In this document: in pieces, positions 51,789 through 60,711 of the stretch
Layout of the letters: every line of letters begins with the position of its first letter
Numbering within the stretch: position 1 is the stretch's first letter
Assembly (NCBI GenBank): GCA_964451325.1
Contig: CAYVHO010000006.1
Span: forward strand, 124,001-188,000
Origin: JAADHI01 sp964451325
GTDB lineage: Bacteria > Nitrospirota > Nitrospiria > SBBL01 > JAADHI01
DNA length: 64,000 nt
Reading direction: 5' to 3'
Position numbers and translations under genes: made by a program
Notes under the pieces: generated by a model
What the model was told of the DNA's origin: nothing
Seen by the model: the letters and a program-made list of their open reading frames with translations, nothing else
The model's database searches: none

Positions 51789-52604
51789 ATGTTGAAGCGT
51801 CTATCCCTCTTATTCATGTTTATGATTTTTTCCGGGTTTCTGCTTTCAAGCTGTTTTTTGAAGGTGCCCGTCGAACCCTCGCCGCTGGGCATGGTGCCTG
51901 TGTCTTCGGGCACGTTTATTCGTGGCAGTGATCGTGTGGATGAACATCAGCAGGGCAATGAGTTGGGTACCTTAAAACCGTGGTATCTGGATGAACATCC
52001 ACAACATGAAAAGCATCTGCCGCTTTTTTACATTGATCGTTTCGAAGTCACCAATTCAGAATACAAACAATTCATTGATGAAACAAAGGCCCGTCCGCCG
52101 GTCTATTTTTTTGGCCGAGGGATTCCCACGGGACGCGATCATTTCCCGGTAACGGATGTGAATTGGTATCAGGCCTTACGCTATTGTGAATGGCGCGGAA
52201 AACGGCTTCCGACAGAAGCAGAATGGGAAAAGGCCGCCCGTGGCCCGGATGGTCGTGAATTTCCCTGGGGCGCTGATTACGACAACAAAAAACTCAATGC
52301 AGGAGATTCGGGTTTTGGTGATATCGTTCAGGTGGGTTCCTTTCCCGAAGGGGAGAGTCCCTACGGGGCTTTTGATCTCTCAGGCAATGTCTGGGAGTGG
52401 ACGGCAGATTGGTATCAGGCCTATCCTGGTGGCGACTACAAAACCGACCTCTTTGGCGAGAAACAAAAGGTCTTCAGAGGAGGCGGATGGGGTGGTGTTG
52501 GACACTATTCACTTCCGCTTTTTTATCGTGCTGCTTATCGGTCCTCTCTTACCCCGGAAGAATCCTATGCCGATTTGGGTTTTCGCTGTGCGAAAACGCC
52601 TTAA
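51789..52604 (+). CDS. SUMF1/FGE-like lipoprotein, copy A
   Basis: A 271-residue lipoprotein: signal peptide and lipobox GFLLSSC, then the formylglycine-generating-enzyme (SUMF1/C-type-lectin-like) fold. GMVPVSSGTFIRGSDRVDEH, YIDRFEVTNSEYKQFIDE, TDVNWYQALRYCEWRGKRLP, EAEWEKAARGPDGREFPWG, SGNVWEWTADWY and DLGFRCAKTP are the family landmarks. The two active-site cysteines that bind copper in true FGE are absent near the C-terminus (SLPLFYRAAYRSS), so sulfatase activation is unlikely; a structural or sugar/lipid-binding role fits better. Copy B follows 144 bases later. Confidence 0.9.
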   Translation: MLKRLSLLFMFMIFSGFLLSSCFLKVPVEPSPLGMVPVSSGTFIRGSDRVDEHQQGNELGTLKPWYLDEHPQHEKHLPLFYIDRFEVTNSEYKQFIDETKARPPVYFFGRGIPTGRDHFPVTDVNWYQALRYCEWRGKRLPTEAEWEKAARGPDGREFPWGADYDNKKLNAGDSGFGDIVQVGSFPEGESPYGAFDLSGNVWEWTADWYQAYPGGDYKTDLFGEKQKVFRGGGWGGVGHYSLPLFYRAAYRSSLTPEESYADLGFRCAKTP

Positions 52605-52713
52605 AAAAACGTTTATGATTCAATTAGCGGTTCTTTAGATACCCACTTCAAGTTCTTTTTTGATTTAAATTCAATATTTATAGGGCTAACTCAATTAAAT
52701 TTGTGTTTTTTCC

Positions 52714-52742
52714 TTGACCGTAGATTTGTCATTTTGCATGAT
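52714..52742 (+). promoter_or_regulatory. Promoter for the second SUMF1-like gene
   Basis: TTGACC (52714-52719), 17 bases, CATGAT (52737-52742). The ATG at 52749 is 6 bases after the -10 box, at the predicted start point. Confidence 0.55.
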
Positions 52743-52748
52743 GCTTTT

Positions 52749-53621
52749 ATGGTGTTTATACGACTTCCTTCTTTATTGCTTCCTTGTGTGATTGGCTCAA
52801 TGATTCTTTCCGCTTGTGCGCTGAAGCCCGCTCCTGTACGGGTACCACGTGGCATGGTTTCGGTCTCTGCGGGCCGATTTATTCGAGGGAGTAACCGTGT
52901 TGACGAATTCAAGCAGGCCAGTGAAATGGGGAGCAAGAAACCCTGGTATAAGGATGAATATCCGCAACACGAAATATCACTCCCTCTTTTTTACATTGAT
53001 CGACATGAAGTGACAAATGTCGAGTACAAATCTTTTATTGATGCCACACAATGGCGTTCCCCACCCCATTTTCCAGATCGAGAAATTCCAGATGGACGGG
53101 AGTATTTCCCCATCTCGCGGGTCAATTGGTATGAAGCAGAACGCTACTGTCGATGGAGAGGGAAGCGGCTTCCGAGTGAAGCCGAATGGGAGAAAGCCGC
53201 ACGGGGTACAGATGGTCGGGAATTCCCTTGGGGAAATGACTTTGAGTTGATCAAGCAGAACGCAGATGCGCCCAATTCTGAGGACATTGCAGTCGTGGGT
53301 AGCTTCAAAGAAGGCATGAGTCCTTATGGTGTGATGGACATGGCGGGAAATGTTTGGGAATGGACGAGTGATTGGTATGGTCCTTATCCCAATGGGACTT
53401 TCAAAAGTGCGTTATTTGGAGAAAAACAAAAGGTGTTTAAGGGAGGTGGGGGTGGGCGCGTCGGTCATTATGCCTTACCACTTTTTTACCGGAGTGCCTA
53501 TCGTTCATCCATTGCCCCGGAACAGTCTTTTGCTGATCTCGGCTTTCGTTGCGCTAAATCCCCGCCCACAGGGAGTGGCTTACAAAATACAGGCTCGGAT
53601 CTAAAATCAGCGATCCCCTAG
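52749..53621 (+). CDS. SUMF1/FGE-like lipoprotein, copy B
   Basis: About 290 residues from ATG 52749. The lipobox is MILSACAL, after VIGSMI. The body mirrors copy A almost motif for motif: RGMVSVSAGRFIRGSNRVDE, YIDRHEVTNVEYKSFIDA, WYEAERYCRWRGKRLPSEAE, REFPWGNDFE, DMAGNVWEWTSDWYG, GEKQKVFKGGGGGRVGHYAL and FADLGFRCAKS. The FGE active-site cysteines are again missing. Identity to copy A is high by eye, so this is a tandem duplication. A longer reading from GTG 52701 would run through its promoter. The 3' end overlaps the convergent response-regulator gene by four bases. Confidence 0.9.
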   Translation: MVFIRLPSLLLPCVIGSMILSACALKPAPVRVPRGMVSVSAGRFIRGSNRVDEFKQASEMGSKKPWYKDEYPQHEISLPLFYIDRHEVTNVEYKSFIDATQWRSPPHFPDREIPDGREYFPISRVNWYEAERYCRWRGKRLPSEAEWEKAARGTDGREFPWGNDFELIKQNADAPNSEDIAVVGSFKEGMSPYGVMDMAGNVWEWTSDWYGPYPNGTFKSALFGEKQKVFKGGGGGRVGHYALPLFYRSAYRSSIAPEQSFADLGFRCAKSPPTGSGLQNTGSDLKSAIP

Positions 53622-54070
53622 AAATCATGGGATGGTAGGGAGGCAATGCCCATCCAATACGTTTGGATCACTTCAATAATATGCACAAAATCGTCAAATT
53701 TTACGGGTTTTTGGATATAGGTATTCGCTCCCAAGGCGTAGCAGGGCGCGATGTCTTCGTTGCGCTCGGAGGCGGTCAGTATGATGACGGGAATGGATTT
53801 TAAGTGCGGGGTATTTTTGATTCTTTTGAGGACCTCTAAGCCCTTCATTTTGGGTAGGTTGAGGTCGAGCAATATGAGTTCTGGTTGTGGAGAAATATCC
53901 GGCGGATGAAATTTTCCTCGGTGATTGAGATAGTCTAGTGCGTCCTGACCATAACGAACAACCACAAGTGTTGGCTCGGCGGCACCCATTGAAAAGGCGC
54001 GTTTCGCAATTTCTATGTCGTGCAGGTTATCCTCGACCAGCAATATCCGTATGTTTTTGAGTTGAAACAT
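53618..54070 (-). CDS. Single-domain response regulator (Rcp1/CheY-like)
   Basis: A 150-residue receiver only: RILLVEDNLHDIEIAKRAF, ELILLDLNLPKMKGLEVL (phospho-acceptor Asp in LLDLN), IPVIILTASERNEDI and YIQKPVKFDDF (conserved Lys). The E-D pair and Thr/Lys switch residues are intact. The insert before the acceptor strand is typical of the Rcp1 subgroup that partners with phytochrome-like or soluble histidine kinases. The globin-coupled kinase gene is 8 bases upstream (54079), so they form a cognate pair. Confidence 0.94.
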   Translation of the reverse strand: MFQLKNIRILLVEDNLHDIEIAKRAFSMGAAEPTLVVVRYGQDALDYLNHRGKFHPPDISPQPELILLDLNLPKMKGLEVLKRIKNTPHLKSIPVIILTASERNEDIAPCYALGANTYIQKPVKFDDFVHIIEVIQTYWMGIASLPSHDF

Positions 54071-54078
54071 CTGAGTCC

Positions 54079-55392
54079 TTAATCTGAGCTTGGGTCATCA
54101 TTCGGGTATTGTTGTGAGACCTCATCACTGAGCCACCTTGATTCTCTATAAAGGGTATTTTTGGGCAGTGTGAAATAAAATGTGCTGCCGACCCCTGCTT
54201 CGGATTTCAGCCAAATTTTCCCGCCAGTTTTTTCGACGATTTTTTTGCAGATGGCTAACCCGAGTCCTGTGCCCTCATATTCTCCGCGATGATGAAGTCG
54301 TTCAAAAGGGCGCATGATCTGTTGTTGATAAGCAGCTTCAATCCCGATGCCATTGTCTTTTATAGAAAACAGATAGAAATCGCCTTGCTCCTGGGCCACG
54401 ATTTCGATGCAGGGTGGATTGTTTGTATTGAATTTGATGGCATTGGCGATGAGGTTTTTAAAAACCTGGGTAATTTGAATGGGATCGCAATACACAAGGG
54501 GCAGGGGTGAATCATTTGAAAAGACAACCTCTTTCTGATCAATGGAGAATTTGAGGTCATCTTTGACCTGTTTCAACAAACATTTGATATCAATCTCGGC
54601 AAGGTTTGCTCCTTTTTGTGTAATGGAAGCCAGGGTTAAGAGATCTTGAATCAGTTCTTTCATCCGTGTGACCGATTCTTTTAAAAAATTCAAATAGCGC
54701 TTGCCTTGTGCATCCAGTAACTTGGGGTAGTCTTCGAGTAGAAAACTGGAAAAGGCTTCAATGCCGCGCAAGGGTTCTTTGAGGTCGTGAGAGAGCATAC
54801 GCGTGAAATCGTCAATATCTTGTTTGCTATGATTCAGTTTTTCCGTCATTGCGAGATCGTTGCTGTGCATATAAGATTCTAAGGTAAGGACCATATCGAT
54901 TCTGAAAATTTTCCGAAGGGCCTGATCTCGGGCCAATCCTCGGTCCGGTTCATTTAAGTAGGCTTTTGATATGAGGGTAGAAATGTAATTTTCATAGAAA
55001 GCGTAGAATTCCATATACACCTTGGGTTTGAGCCCGATGCGGTGATGTACTGCGCCGGTTTTAAGTCGTTGTTCAAAATAAGGTGCGTCAAACTTTCCCT
55101 CAAAAATTTCCACGAGATAGTTTTTTTGTGAAACCATGAGTCGATCAATCGCATCTTGGTTTTTGAGCAAAAGCCGGGTTTCTCGAAAGGAGAGCAGATG
55201 TTGATAAAAGGCGGCAACGATCTGCTCGGTATGACATTGGCCGAAGTCTCGCATTTCAGAAAGCAGTCGGATGTCATTTTTGTCAAATTCAACAAAATCC
55301 ATCCGGCGCTGAATTTCCTGCATGTCGATGCCGATTTCATGCAGGAAGTGAAAACTGTCTACGGATTCTTTGTCTCCTGTCCTATTTCTCAA
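54079..55392 (-). CDS. Globin-coupled histidine kinase
   Basis: A 437-residue sensor kinase. Residues about 20-180 are a globin-coupled sensor domain: EIQRRMDFVEFDKNDIRLLS and TGAVHHRIGLKPKVYMEFYA with proximal His116. Then a HisKA domain with FTRMLSHDLKEPLRGIEAF (His202) and a HATPase domain (NLIANAIKFN, SIKDNGIGIEAA, GEYEGTGLGLAIC). No membrane segment. It probably senses O2, NO or CO by haem and phosphorylates the response regulator 8 bases downstream. The listed start is TTG 55392; the frame is open further up but without ATG, and an 11-codon ORF with a good ribosome site overlaps it. Confidence 0.93.
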   Translation of the reverse strand: MRNRTGDKESVDSFHFLHEIGIDMQEIQRRMDFVEFDKNDIRLLSEMRDFGQCHTEQIVAAFYQHLLSFRETRLLLKNQDAIDRLMVSQKNYLVEIFEGKFDAPYFEQRLKTGAVHHRIGLKPKVYMEFYAFYENYISTLISKAYLNEPDRGLARDQALRKIFRIDMVLTLESYMHSNDLAMTEKLNHSKQDIDDFTRMLSHDLKEPLRGIEAFSSFLLEDYPKLLDAQGKRYLNFLKESVTRMKELIQDLLTLASITQKGANLAEIDIKCLLKQVKDDLKFSIDQKEVVFSNDSPLPLVYCDPIQITQVFKNLIANAIKFNTNNPPCIEIVAQEQGDFYLFSIKDNGIGIEAAYQQQIMRPFERLHHRGEYEGTGLGLAICKKIVEKTGGKIWLKSEAGVGSTFYFTLPKNTLYRESRWLSDEVSQQYPNDDPSSD

Positions 55393-55417
55393 AATCTGCC
55401 TCGTATCGGTTTTCCAT
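55382..55417 (-). CDS. Possible 11-codon upstream ORF overlapping the kinase start
   Basis: ATG 55417 follows GGAGGAG at 9 bases, codes MENRYEADFEK and stops at 55382 within the kinase start region, one frame off. It may couple translation to the kinase. The alternative is a one-base frameshift, so that the kinase really starts here (MENRYEADFEK-RTGDKESV). Confidence 0.4.
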   Translation of the reverse strand: MENRYEADFEK

Positions 55418-55463
55418 GTTTATGCGCTCCTCCGTGTAATCCTTGGTTTGAGAACCCTGGGGT

Positions 55464-55492
55464 TTGACAGTTTCGGGACGCGCCATTATAAT
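55464..55492 (+). promoter_or_regulatory. Perfect consensus sigma70 promoter for the LuxR-type regulator
   Basis: TTGACA (55464-55469), 17 bases, TATAAT (55487-55492): all twelve positions consensus. The next gene starts 42 bases downstream. Confidence 0.85.
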
Positions 55493-55533
55493 CTAATCTC
55501 CCTTCACAGTGAAGTCCCTTTTTAGAGGATCTA

Positions 55534-56199
55534 ATGGATTATTCTGAAATCCAGATCTTGTTGGTGGAAGACAGTCTGCAAGATATTGTCATCATCCAGA
55601 GATCTCTCAAAAAACAACGTTTACAAAACACCTTGCATTTGGCACGGGACGGCCGTGAAGCGCTTAAACTCTTGAATGTCCATTTCGGGAAAATTGGGGT
55701 CTTGCTTCTCGATATTCATCTACCCAAAATGGGAGGTATGGAAGTTTTGAAACATGCCAAGGCGCTTGATTCTGAAATTGTCGTGATCATGATGACTGGG
55801 AAGGCATCCGTGGAAACAGCCGTCCAGTCTTTACGCCGAGAAGGTGCATTTGATTATCTTGAAAAATCAAAGGATGACCTGCCGCAGTTACTTGAGGCAG
55901 TGCATTTAGCCCTCAAAAAACGTGTGCTTTCTTTGAAAACCCACTGGACACTTGAGAGCGAATCTGGAAGCTGTATGATCGATATGACTGAAATTGAAAG
56001 ACGTCACCATCTCTCAAAACGTGAATTGGATGTGGTGAAATGTCTCTGTCAGGGAGATACGAACCGTGAGATTGCCGAAAAACTATTTATCAGCGAACTC
56101 ACGGTCAAGGTACATTTGAAAAAAATCTATGAAAAAATGAATGTGCACAACCGCACAAGCCTCTCCTCAAAAGTTCTTGCAAGCGCGATCACGCGCTAA
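55534..56199 (+). CDS. Response regulator with LuxR-type HTH output
   Basis: A 221-residue regulator: receiver ILLVEDSLQDIVIIQRSLKK, GVLLLDIHLPKMGGMEVL (Asp acceptor), MMTGKASVETAV and FDYLEKSKDDLPQLLEA. Then a LuxR/NarL HTH: HHLSKRELDVVKCLCQGDTN and REIAEKLFISELTVKVHLKK. The receiver resembles that of the single-domain regulator next door. It is divergent from the globin kinase and under a perfect consensus promoter; the kinase may feed both regulators. Ribosome site AGAGGA is 7 bases before the ATG. Confidence 0.95.
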   Translation: MDYSEIQILLVEDSLQDIVIIQRSLKKQRLQNTLHLARDGREALKLLNVHFGKIGVLLLDIHLPKMGGMEVLKHAKALDSEIVVIMMTGKASVETAVQSLRREGAFDYLEKSKDDLPQLLEAVHLALKKRVLSLKTHWTLESESGSCMIDMTEIERRHHLSKRELDVVKCLCQGDTNREIAEKLFISELTVKVHLKKIYEKMNVHNRTSLSSKVLASAITR

Positions 56200-56261
56200 T
56201 TTCACCTCGAAAAAACGGTTCATGACTTGATCAGAGCTTCCTTAAAAAGACAGAAAAGCGA

Positions 56262-56453
56262 TCAAGAAATTCTTGCGACGGTATTACATCCGCGAAAAAT
56301 TTTCTTAATGTAATAACTGGGGTGCTCTCGGTTAGAGATCACAACGCTATCCACAACATCTCCGCAGTGCACACAGCGAGAGATATCAAGTCCTCCTTGA
56401 TTCGTAAAGATTTGCTCATAAACCATCATGCCACTACATCTGGGACATTGCAT
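56262..56453 (-). CDS. Small zinc-ribbon protein
   Basis: A 63-residue protein: MQCPRCSGMMVYEQIFTNQG with two CxxC knuckles (CPRC and CVHCGD), typical of small ribbon proteins with the form CPRCxGLMV...RCxxCGDIID. Function unknown; perhaps nucleic-acid or protein binding. GGGGGG precedes the ATG at 9 bases. Situated between two regulator genes and the RND gene. Confidence 0.75.
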   Translation of the reverse strand: MQCPRCSGMMVYEQIFTNQGGLDISRCVHCGDVVDSVVISNREHPSYYIKKIFRGCNTVARIS

Positions 56454-56666
56454 ACGATAAACCCCCTTTTTTTTGAAGTGATGATCGTACCCTTCCTTCT
56501 TGTTTGAAGAACATTCTAAACATCGTTCCGTATTAAAAGGTTGGTGTCGCGTTTACCTGGGCAAAACAAAGAACTTAGGATCAACTGTTGCCTATATAAC
56601 AAGAGTTCATAGAAAATCACAATGCCCCAAAAGGGGTATTTTAGTAATTTAGAAAGGTCTGATCAG

Positions 56667-56704
56667 AGCCCTGATTCAGCCTAGATTGAATCAGAGCTTC
56701 TTTT
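56667..56704 (+). terminator. Hairpin followed by a short T-run
   Basis: AGCCCTGATTCA (56667-56678) pairs with TGAATCAGAGCT (56687-56698) at 11 of 12 positions, then TCTTTT. It could end plus-strand transcripts. On the minus strand it lies 33 bases beyond the RND gene stop. Confidence 0.5.
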
Positions 56705-56730
56705 AAGATACGTGCAGAGGAGGGTTTTTT

Positions 56731-59700
56731 TTAAGATTTCCTGCTGACTTTAATGAGGTCATCGCTAATGGCAAAAAGTGCGGGTACGAGAAAGAGGGTT
56801 AGTGTGGTGGCAAAAAGTAATCCCCAGACAATGGAAATGGCCATGGGCGCAAGATAGCCCGCCTGCCCTTTGGTTTGAAAAGAAAGGGTAAGCAAGCCTA
56901 GAGTCGTGGTAAGCGTGGTGAGCAAGATAGGACGCATCCGCGCACGTCCGGACATAATAATGGAACGCCAGCGCCGCATGCCCTTTGCACGCCCGTGATT
57001 GATAAAATCCACGAGGAGCAAGGAGTCATTGACGACAATACCCGACAGCGCCACCATGCCGATGAGCGAGAGCAGGCTCAGGGCCTGATCCATGACAAAG
57101 TGTCCTATGATGACACCGATGATGCCAAAGGGCACGGCGAACATGACAACAAAGGGCTGAAGAAATGATTTAAACAAGCCGCCCAAAATCATGTAAATAA
57201 TTAAGGCGGTAATGGTATAGGCTTGCAGCAAAGAGGTGACAGATTTTCTCTGTTCCTCAGTCTCTCCTCCAAATTCAAAATTATTGCCGGGGTAGCGTGT
57301 GCCGAAGTCACTGAAATGTTGGTTGATTTGCTCCGTGACACGTCGAGAAGTTGTGATTTTAGTGTCTACATCTGCAGATACCGTAATGGTACGGCGATGG
57401 TCTTTTCGGTTGATGCTGTTGACGCCCTCAAAAATGGTGGCCTTGGCCACACTTTTTAAAGGCACCAAGTCTCCTGTGGCATTTTTTATCTTAAGTTGTT
57501 CGAGGTAGCGATAGTCGCTGCGGTAGGGTTCTGCAAATTTCACAATCAGGTCGATGGTTTCATCTCCCCACCGAATCTGTGTTGCTTCTTCTCCGTTGAT
57601 GGAAGCCCGAAGGGCCTCGGCGATTGTGGCGGTATCCAAACCGTAGAGCGCGGCTTTGGCTTGATCGACACGAAATTGTAACTCCCGTTTTCCACGTGAA
57701 TAGTCGTCTCGAATATCAAAAACGCCGTCGAGGCTGTCTAAGAAATCCTGCATCTCATCCGCACGGAGCCGCAGTTGATTGAGATCCTCTCCTCTGACCT
57801 TGACTTCGATTGCCGCACCGACCGGGGGGCCGCCTTCGAGTGCCGTTATTTTTAATGCGCTTAAGCCCAGCAAACCGACGACTTTATCGCGCATGTTTTG
57901 AAGGGTGTCGTAACCGTTTTTGCGACCGGGTTGCTCAAAATCGGCAAGCTCCACATAAACCTGCCCTAAATGACTCCCGGTTTTAATGCGTCCGGTTTCG
58001 GGGTCCATTTGTCGTCCAGAGAAAGAGACAATGGCATTTATTTCTTCAGAAGGGAGGGTTTCTGCAAGTTTTTCAACTTCGGCCACGCGTCGGGTTGTTT
58101 CTCCCAGTTTTGTGCCTGTGGGTGTTTCGAGCATGATCATGAATCCCGGAATATCTTTTGTGCCAAAAAGCACAAATTTTTGAAAATAATAAGCCGTACC
58201 CACAAGACCCACCGTCACTAAAAGAACCATTGTCACCACGATATATCGCCATCTCAAGACAAAGAGCAGGGCCCTTTGGTAGATGCCTTGAAAACGTAGA
58301 AACCAAAGCGCTTCACGTTTTCCCCCTGTGGAAGATTTCTTGGGCCTATGTGCAAAATCGGCCAGATGTGAGGGTAAAATAATGAGGGCTTCCAAGAGCG
58401 AGATCACAAGAATAATGCTCACGACGATGGGAATGACTTTCATGAATTTCCCCAAAATACCTGTCATCATCATCATTGGAATAAACGCTGCCACGGTGGT
58501 GGCAACGGTTGCGAGTACGGGCAGCACGACTTGGTTGGTGCCCAAAATCGCAGCTTGCACAGGGGAATACCCCATCATCAGATGTCGATAGACATTTTCT
58601 GTCACGATAATGGCATCATCCACAACAAGGCCTAAGACCAGGATCAGTGCGAAGAGAGAGAGCATGTTGACTGTTTGTCCAAAAAGCGGCATGGCAAGGT
58701 ATCCGCCCAAAAATGAAGCGGGAATGCCGATGGCCGTCCAGAGGGCCATGCGCCAGTTTAAAAAAGTAAAAAGCGTGAGGCAAACCAGTGTGAAGCCAAT
58801 AGCCCCGTTGATATAGAGGGTTTTAAGACGGGATTGAATCCAAGTCGCACTGTTCTGCGTGAGGCTGAATGTCAGTGTTTCGGGCATGCCAGCTTGCATC
58901 TCTGCAATGGTAAGTTCGATTTCTTTCATAATGGTGATGGCGTCACCTTTGGCACGTTTGGTGACATTGAGTGTGATGGCGCGTTCGCCATTGATGCGAT
59001 CTACTCCCTTTTCTTCTTCGTAGGTAAGCCTTGCGCTCCCGATATCACGCAGCCGCAAGTGGCGTCCACCTGGGTGTTTACGGATAATCATATTTTTCAC
59101 ATCCGCAATGGTTTTAAATTCTCCGACGGTGCGAAGCAGGAGTTCTTCCTTTTCTCCTTTAAGTCCACCCCCTGCGAGGTCTAAATTGCGGGTTTTGAGG
59201 GCCAGTAATATTTCGCGAATACCAATACCCAAGGCGTACATGCGGTCAGGGTCGAGTTCGATCCAAATTTCCTGATCGCGATAGCCGCCCAGGATCACGG
59301 AGCCGACGCCTTCGATTAAGCCAATGCGGTCTTCAAGTTCATCCGCTATATTTCGTAATACTTTTTCGGGCTGGGGTCCACTGACACCCACAAATACAAT
59401 GGGGGCTTCAAATTCGATTTCGACAACGATGGGATCATCGGCTTTTTTCGGCAGGTTATTGATGCGTTCAATATGGGAACGGGCATCCTGCGCAACATCT
59501 TTCATGTCGCGACCTTCTTCTAATTCCAACTCAATCATGGAAATTCCTTCAAGTGAGCTGGATTCAATATGGGCGATGCCTTTGAGTCCTTTGAGTGCTT
59601 TTTCGATGGGGATGGTGAGCTGTTTTTCGATTTCTTCGGGTGAGACCCCGGCAAAGGTCGTGGTGATGGCCACCCGGTCGATGGAGACAATGGGAAACAC

Positions 59701-59805
59701 CTCGCGCGGCATACTGCGAAAACCGATGAAGCCTCCAATGATCATGACCAGCAGGAGCAAATTGACGGGTACACGATTATTGATTGAATGTTCAGCGAAG
59801 CGCAT
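56731..59805 (-). CDS. RND-family efflux transporter (AcrB/HAE1 type)
   Basis: A 1024-residue inner-membrane proton antiporter with 12 helices. The family landmarks are FAGVSPEEIEKQLTIPIEKAL in the porter domain, TM4 LVLGLVVDDAIIVTENVYRH with the Asp pair of the proton relay, and the second-half equivalents FGGETEEQRKSVTSLLQ, LIGMVALSGIVVNDSLLLVD and SGRARMRPILLTTLTTTLGL. There is no cognate membrane-fusion protein or outer-membrane channel in the window, and flanking genes are unrelated. So it is an orphan, or its partners are encoded elsewhere. Substrates cannot be predicted. Confidence 0.94.
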   Translation of the reverse strand: MRFAEHSINNRVPVNLLLLVMIIGGFIGFRSMPREVFPIVSIDRVAITTTFAGVSPEEIEKQLTIPIEKALKGLKGIAHIESSSLEGISMIELELEEGRDMKDVAQDARSHIERINNLPKKADDPIVVEIEFEAPIVFVGVSGPQPEKVLRNIADELEDRIGLIEGVGSVILGGYRDQEIWIELDPDRMYALGIGIREILLALKTRNLDLAGGGLKGEKEELLLRTVGEFKTIADVKNMIIRKHPGGRHLRLRDIGSARLTYEEEKGVDRINGERAITLNVTKRAKGDAITIMKEIELTIAEMQAGMPETLTFSLTQNSATWIQSRLKTLYINGAIGFTLVCLTLFTFLNWRMALWTAIGIPASFLGGYLAMPLFGQTVNMLSLFALILVLGLVVDDAIIVTENVYRHLMMGYSPVQAAILGTNQVVLPVLATVATTVAAFIPMMMMTGILGKFMKVIPIVVSIILVISLLEALIILPSHLADFAHRPKKSSTGGKREALWFLRFQGIYQRALLFVLRWRYIVVTMVLLVTVGLVGTAYYFQKFVLFGTKDIPGFMIMLETPTGTKLGETTRRVAEVEKLAETLPSEEINAIVSFSGRQMDPETGRIKTGSHLGQVYVELADFEQPGRKNGYDTLQNMRDKVVGLLGLSALKITALEGGPPVGAAIEVKVRGEDLNQLRLRADEMQDFLDSLDGVFDIRDDYSRGKRELQFRVDQAKAALYGLDTATIAEALRASINGEEATQIRWGDETIDLIVKFAEPYRSDYRYLEQLKIKNATGDLVPLKSVAKATIFEGVNSINRKDHRRTITVSADVDTKITTSRRVTEQINQHFSDFGTRYPGNNFEFGGETEEQRKSVTSLLQAYTITALIIYMILGGLFKSFLQPFVVMFAVPFGIIGVIIGHFVMDQALSLLSLIGMVALSGIVVNDSLLLVDFINHGRAKGMRRWRSIIMSGRARMRPILLTTLTTTLGLLTLSFQTKGQAGYLAPMAISIVWGLLFATTLTLFLVPALFAISDDLIKVSRKS

Positions 59806-59997
59806 ACGGGTTCTCTAAATAGGGGTGATTTTCTTGCGGGGCTTTTTAGGCGACCTATTTTGATCTTGTTTTGAAATTGCAATATGGTAGCAGATGCGTG
59901 AGTGATCTTGCTAATGCCCCGTTCCCTCGGTTAAACTCGCGCTCAACTTTGTGCGAAATGCTGATGTTCCCGGCCTTTGATGGAGTACTTCTTTAAA

Positions 59998-60678
59998 ATG
60001 AGCCGTTTTGATTTAGCGCGTCGCCGCATGGTCGAGGGCCAATTGATGTCGCGCGGTATCCGGGACAAACGCGTCTTAGACGCCATGCAAAAGGTTCCCC
60101 GTCATCTTTTTGTTGAGGAGGCTTTACAGGATCAGGCCTACGGAGACCATGCCTTGCCCATCGGGGAACGGCAGACCATTTCCCAGGCCTACATGGTGGC
60201 ACGCATGACGGAGGCCTTGAGTCTAAATGGTTCGGAAAAGGTGCTGGAAATCGGGACGGGTTCTGGTTACCAATGCGCCGTACTTGCGGAACTTGCTCGG
60301 CAGGTGCATTCTCTGGAGCGCATTGATATTTTCATCGAAAAGGCAAAGACGCGCATGGCAGATTTGGGTTATGAGCATGTTTGCATCCGATGTGCTGATG
60401 GGACGGTCGGTTTGAAATCAGAGGCCCCTTTTGATGCGATACTCGTTGCAGCAGGTGCGCCGGAGCTTCCTCATGCGCTTGTCGCCCAGCTTGCAATGGG
60501 GGGGCGTTTGGTGATTCCCATTGGGGATCGTGTCTCACAAGTCCTCAAAAAAATCGTCAAAGAAAAAGCCGGCATTACTGAGACATCGCTCACCCCCTGT
60601 ACCTTTGTCCCCTTGGTGGGAGCGGCAGGCTGGCAGTATGGAAAAGGCGAATCGGGAGATAAACCGGACATTTTTTAA
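59998..60678 (+). CDS. pcm: Protein-L-isoaspartate O-methyltransferase
   Basis: About 226 residues from ATG 59998. RRRMVEGQLMSRGIRDKRVL, PRHLFVEEALQDQAYGDHAL, PIGERQTISQAYMVARMTE and EIGTGSGYQCAVLAELARQV are the Pcm motifs in order; QLAMGGRLVIPIG closes the core. It methylates L-isoaspartyl residues to start repair of damaged proteins. An alternative ATG lies at 59980. It begins a run of cotranscribed genes: cysS follows 33 bases later. Confidence 0.95.
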   Translation: MSRFDLARRRMVEGQLMSRGIRDKRVLDAMQKVPRHLFVEEALQDQAYGDHALPIGERQTISQAYMVARMTEALSLNGSEKVLEIGTGSGYQCAVLAELARQVHSLERIDIFIEKAKTRMADLGYEHVCIRCADGTVGLKSEAPFDAILVAAGAPELPHALVAQLAMGGRLVIPIGDRVSQVLKKIVKEKAGITETSLTPCTFVPLVGAAGWQYGKGESGDKPDIF

Positions 60679-60711
60679 TGCCAATTTTCAAGTGAAAATA
60701 ACGAGAAACTG

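Noticed and set aside
52605..52748. Longer second SUMF1-like protein from GTG 52701
   Set aside because: The extension would translate the promoter; the lipoprotein signal begins after ATG 52749.
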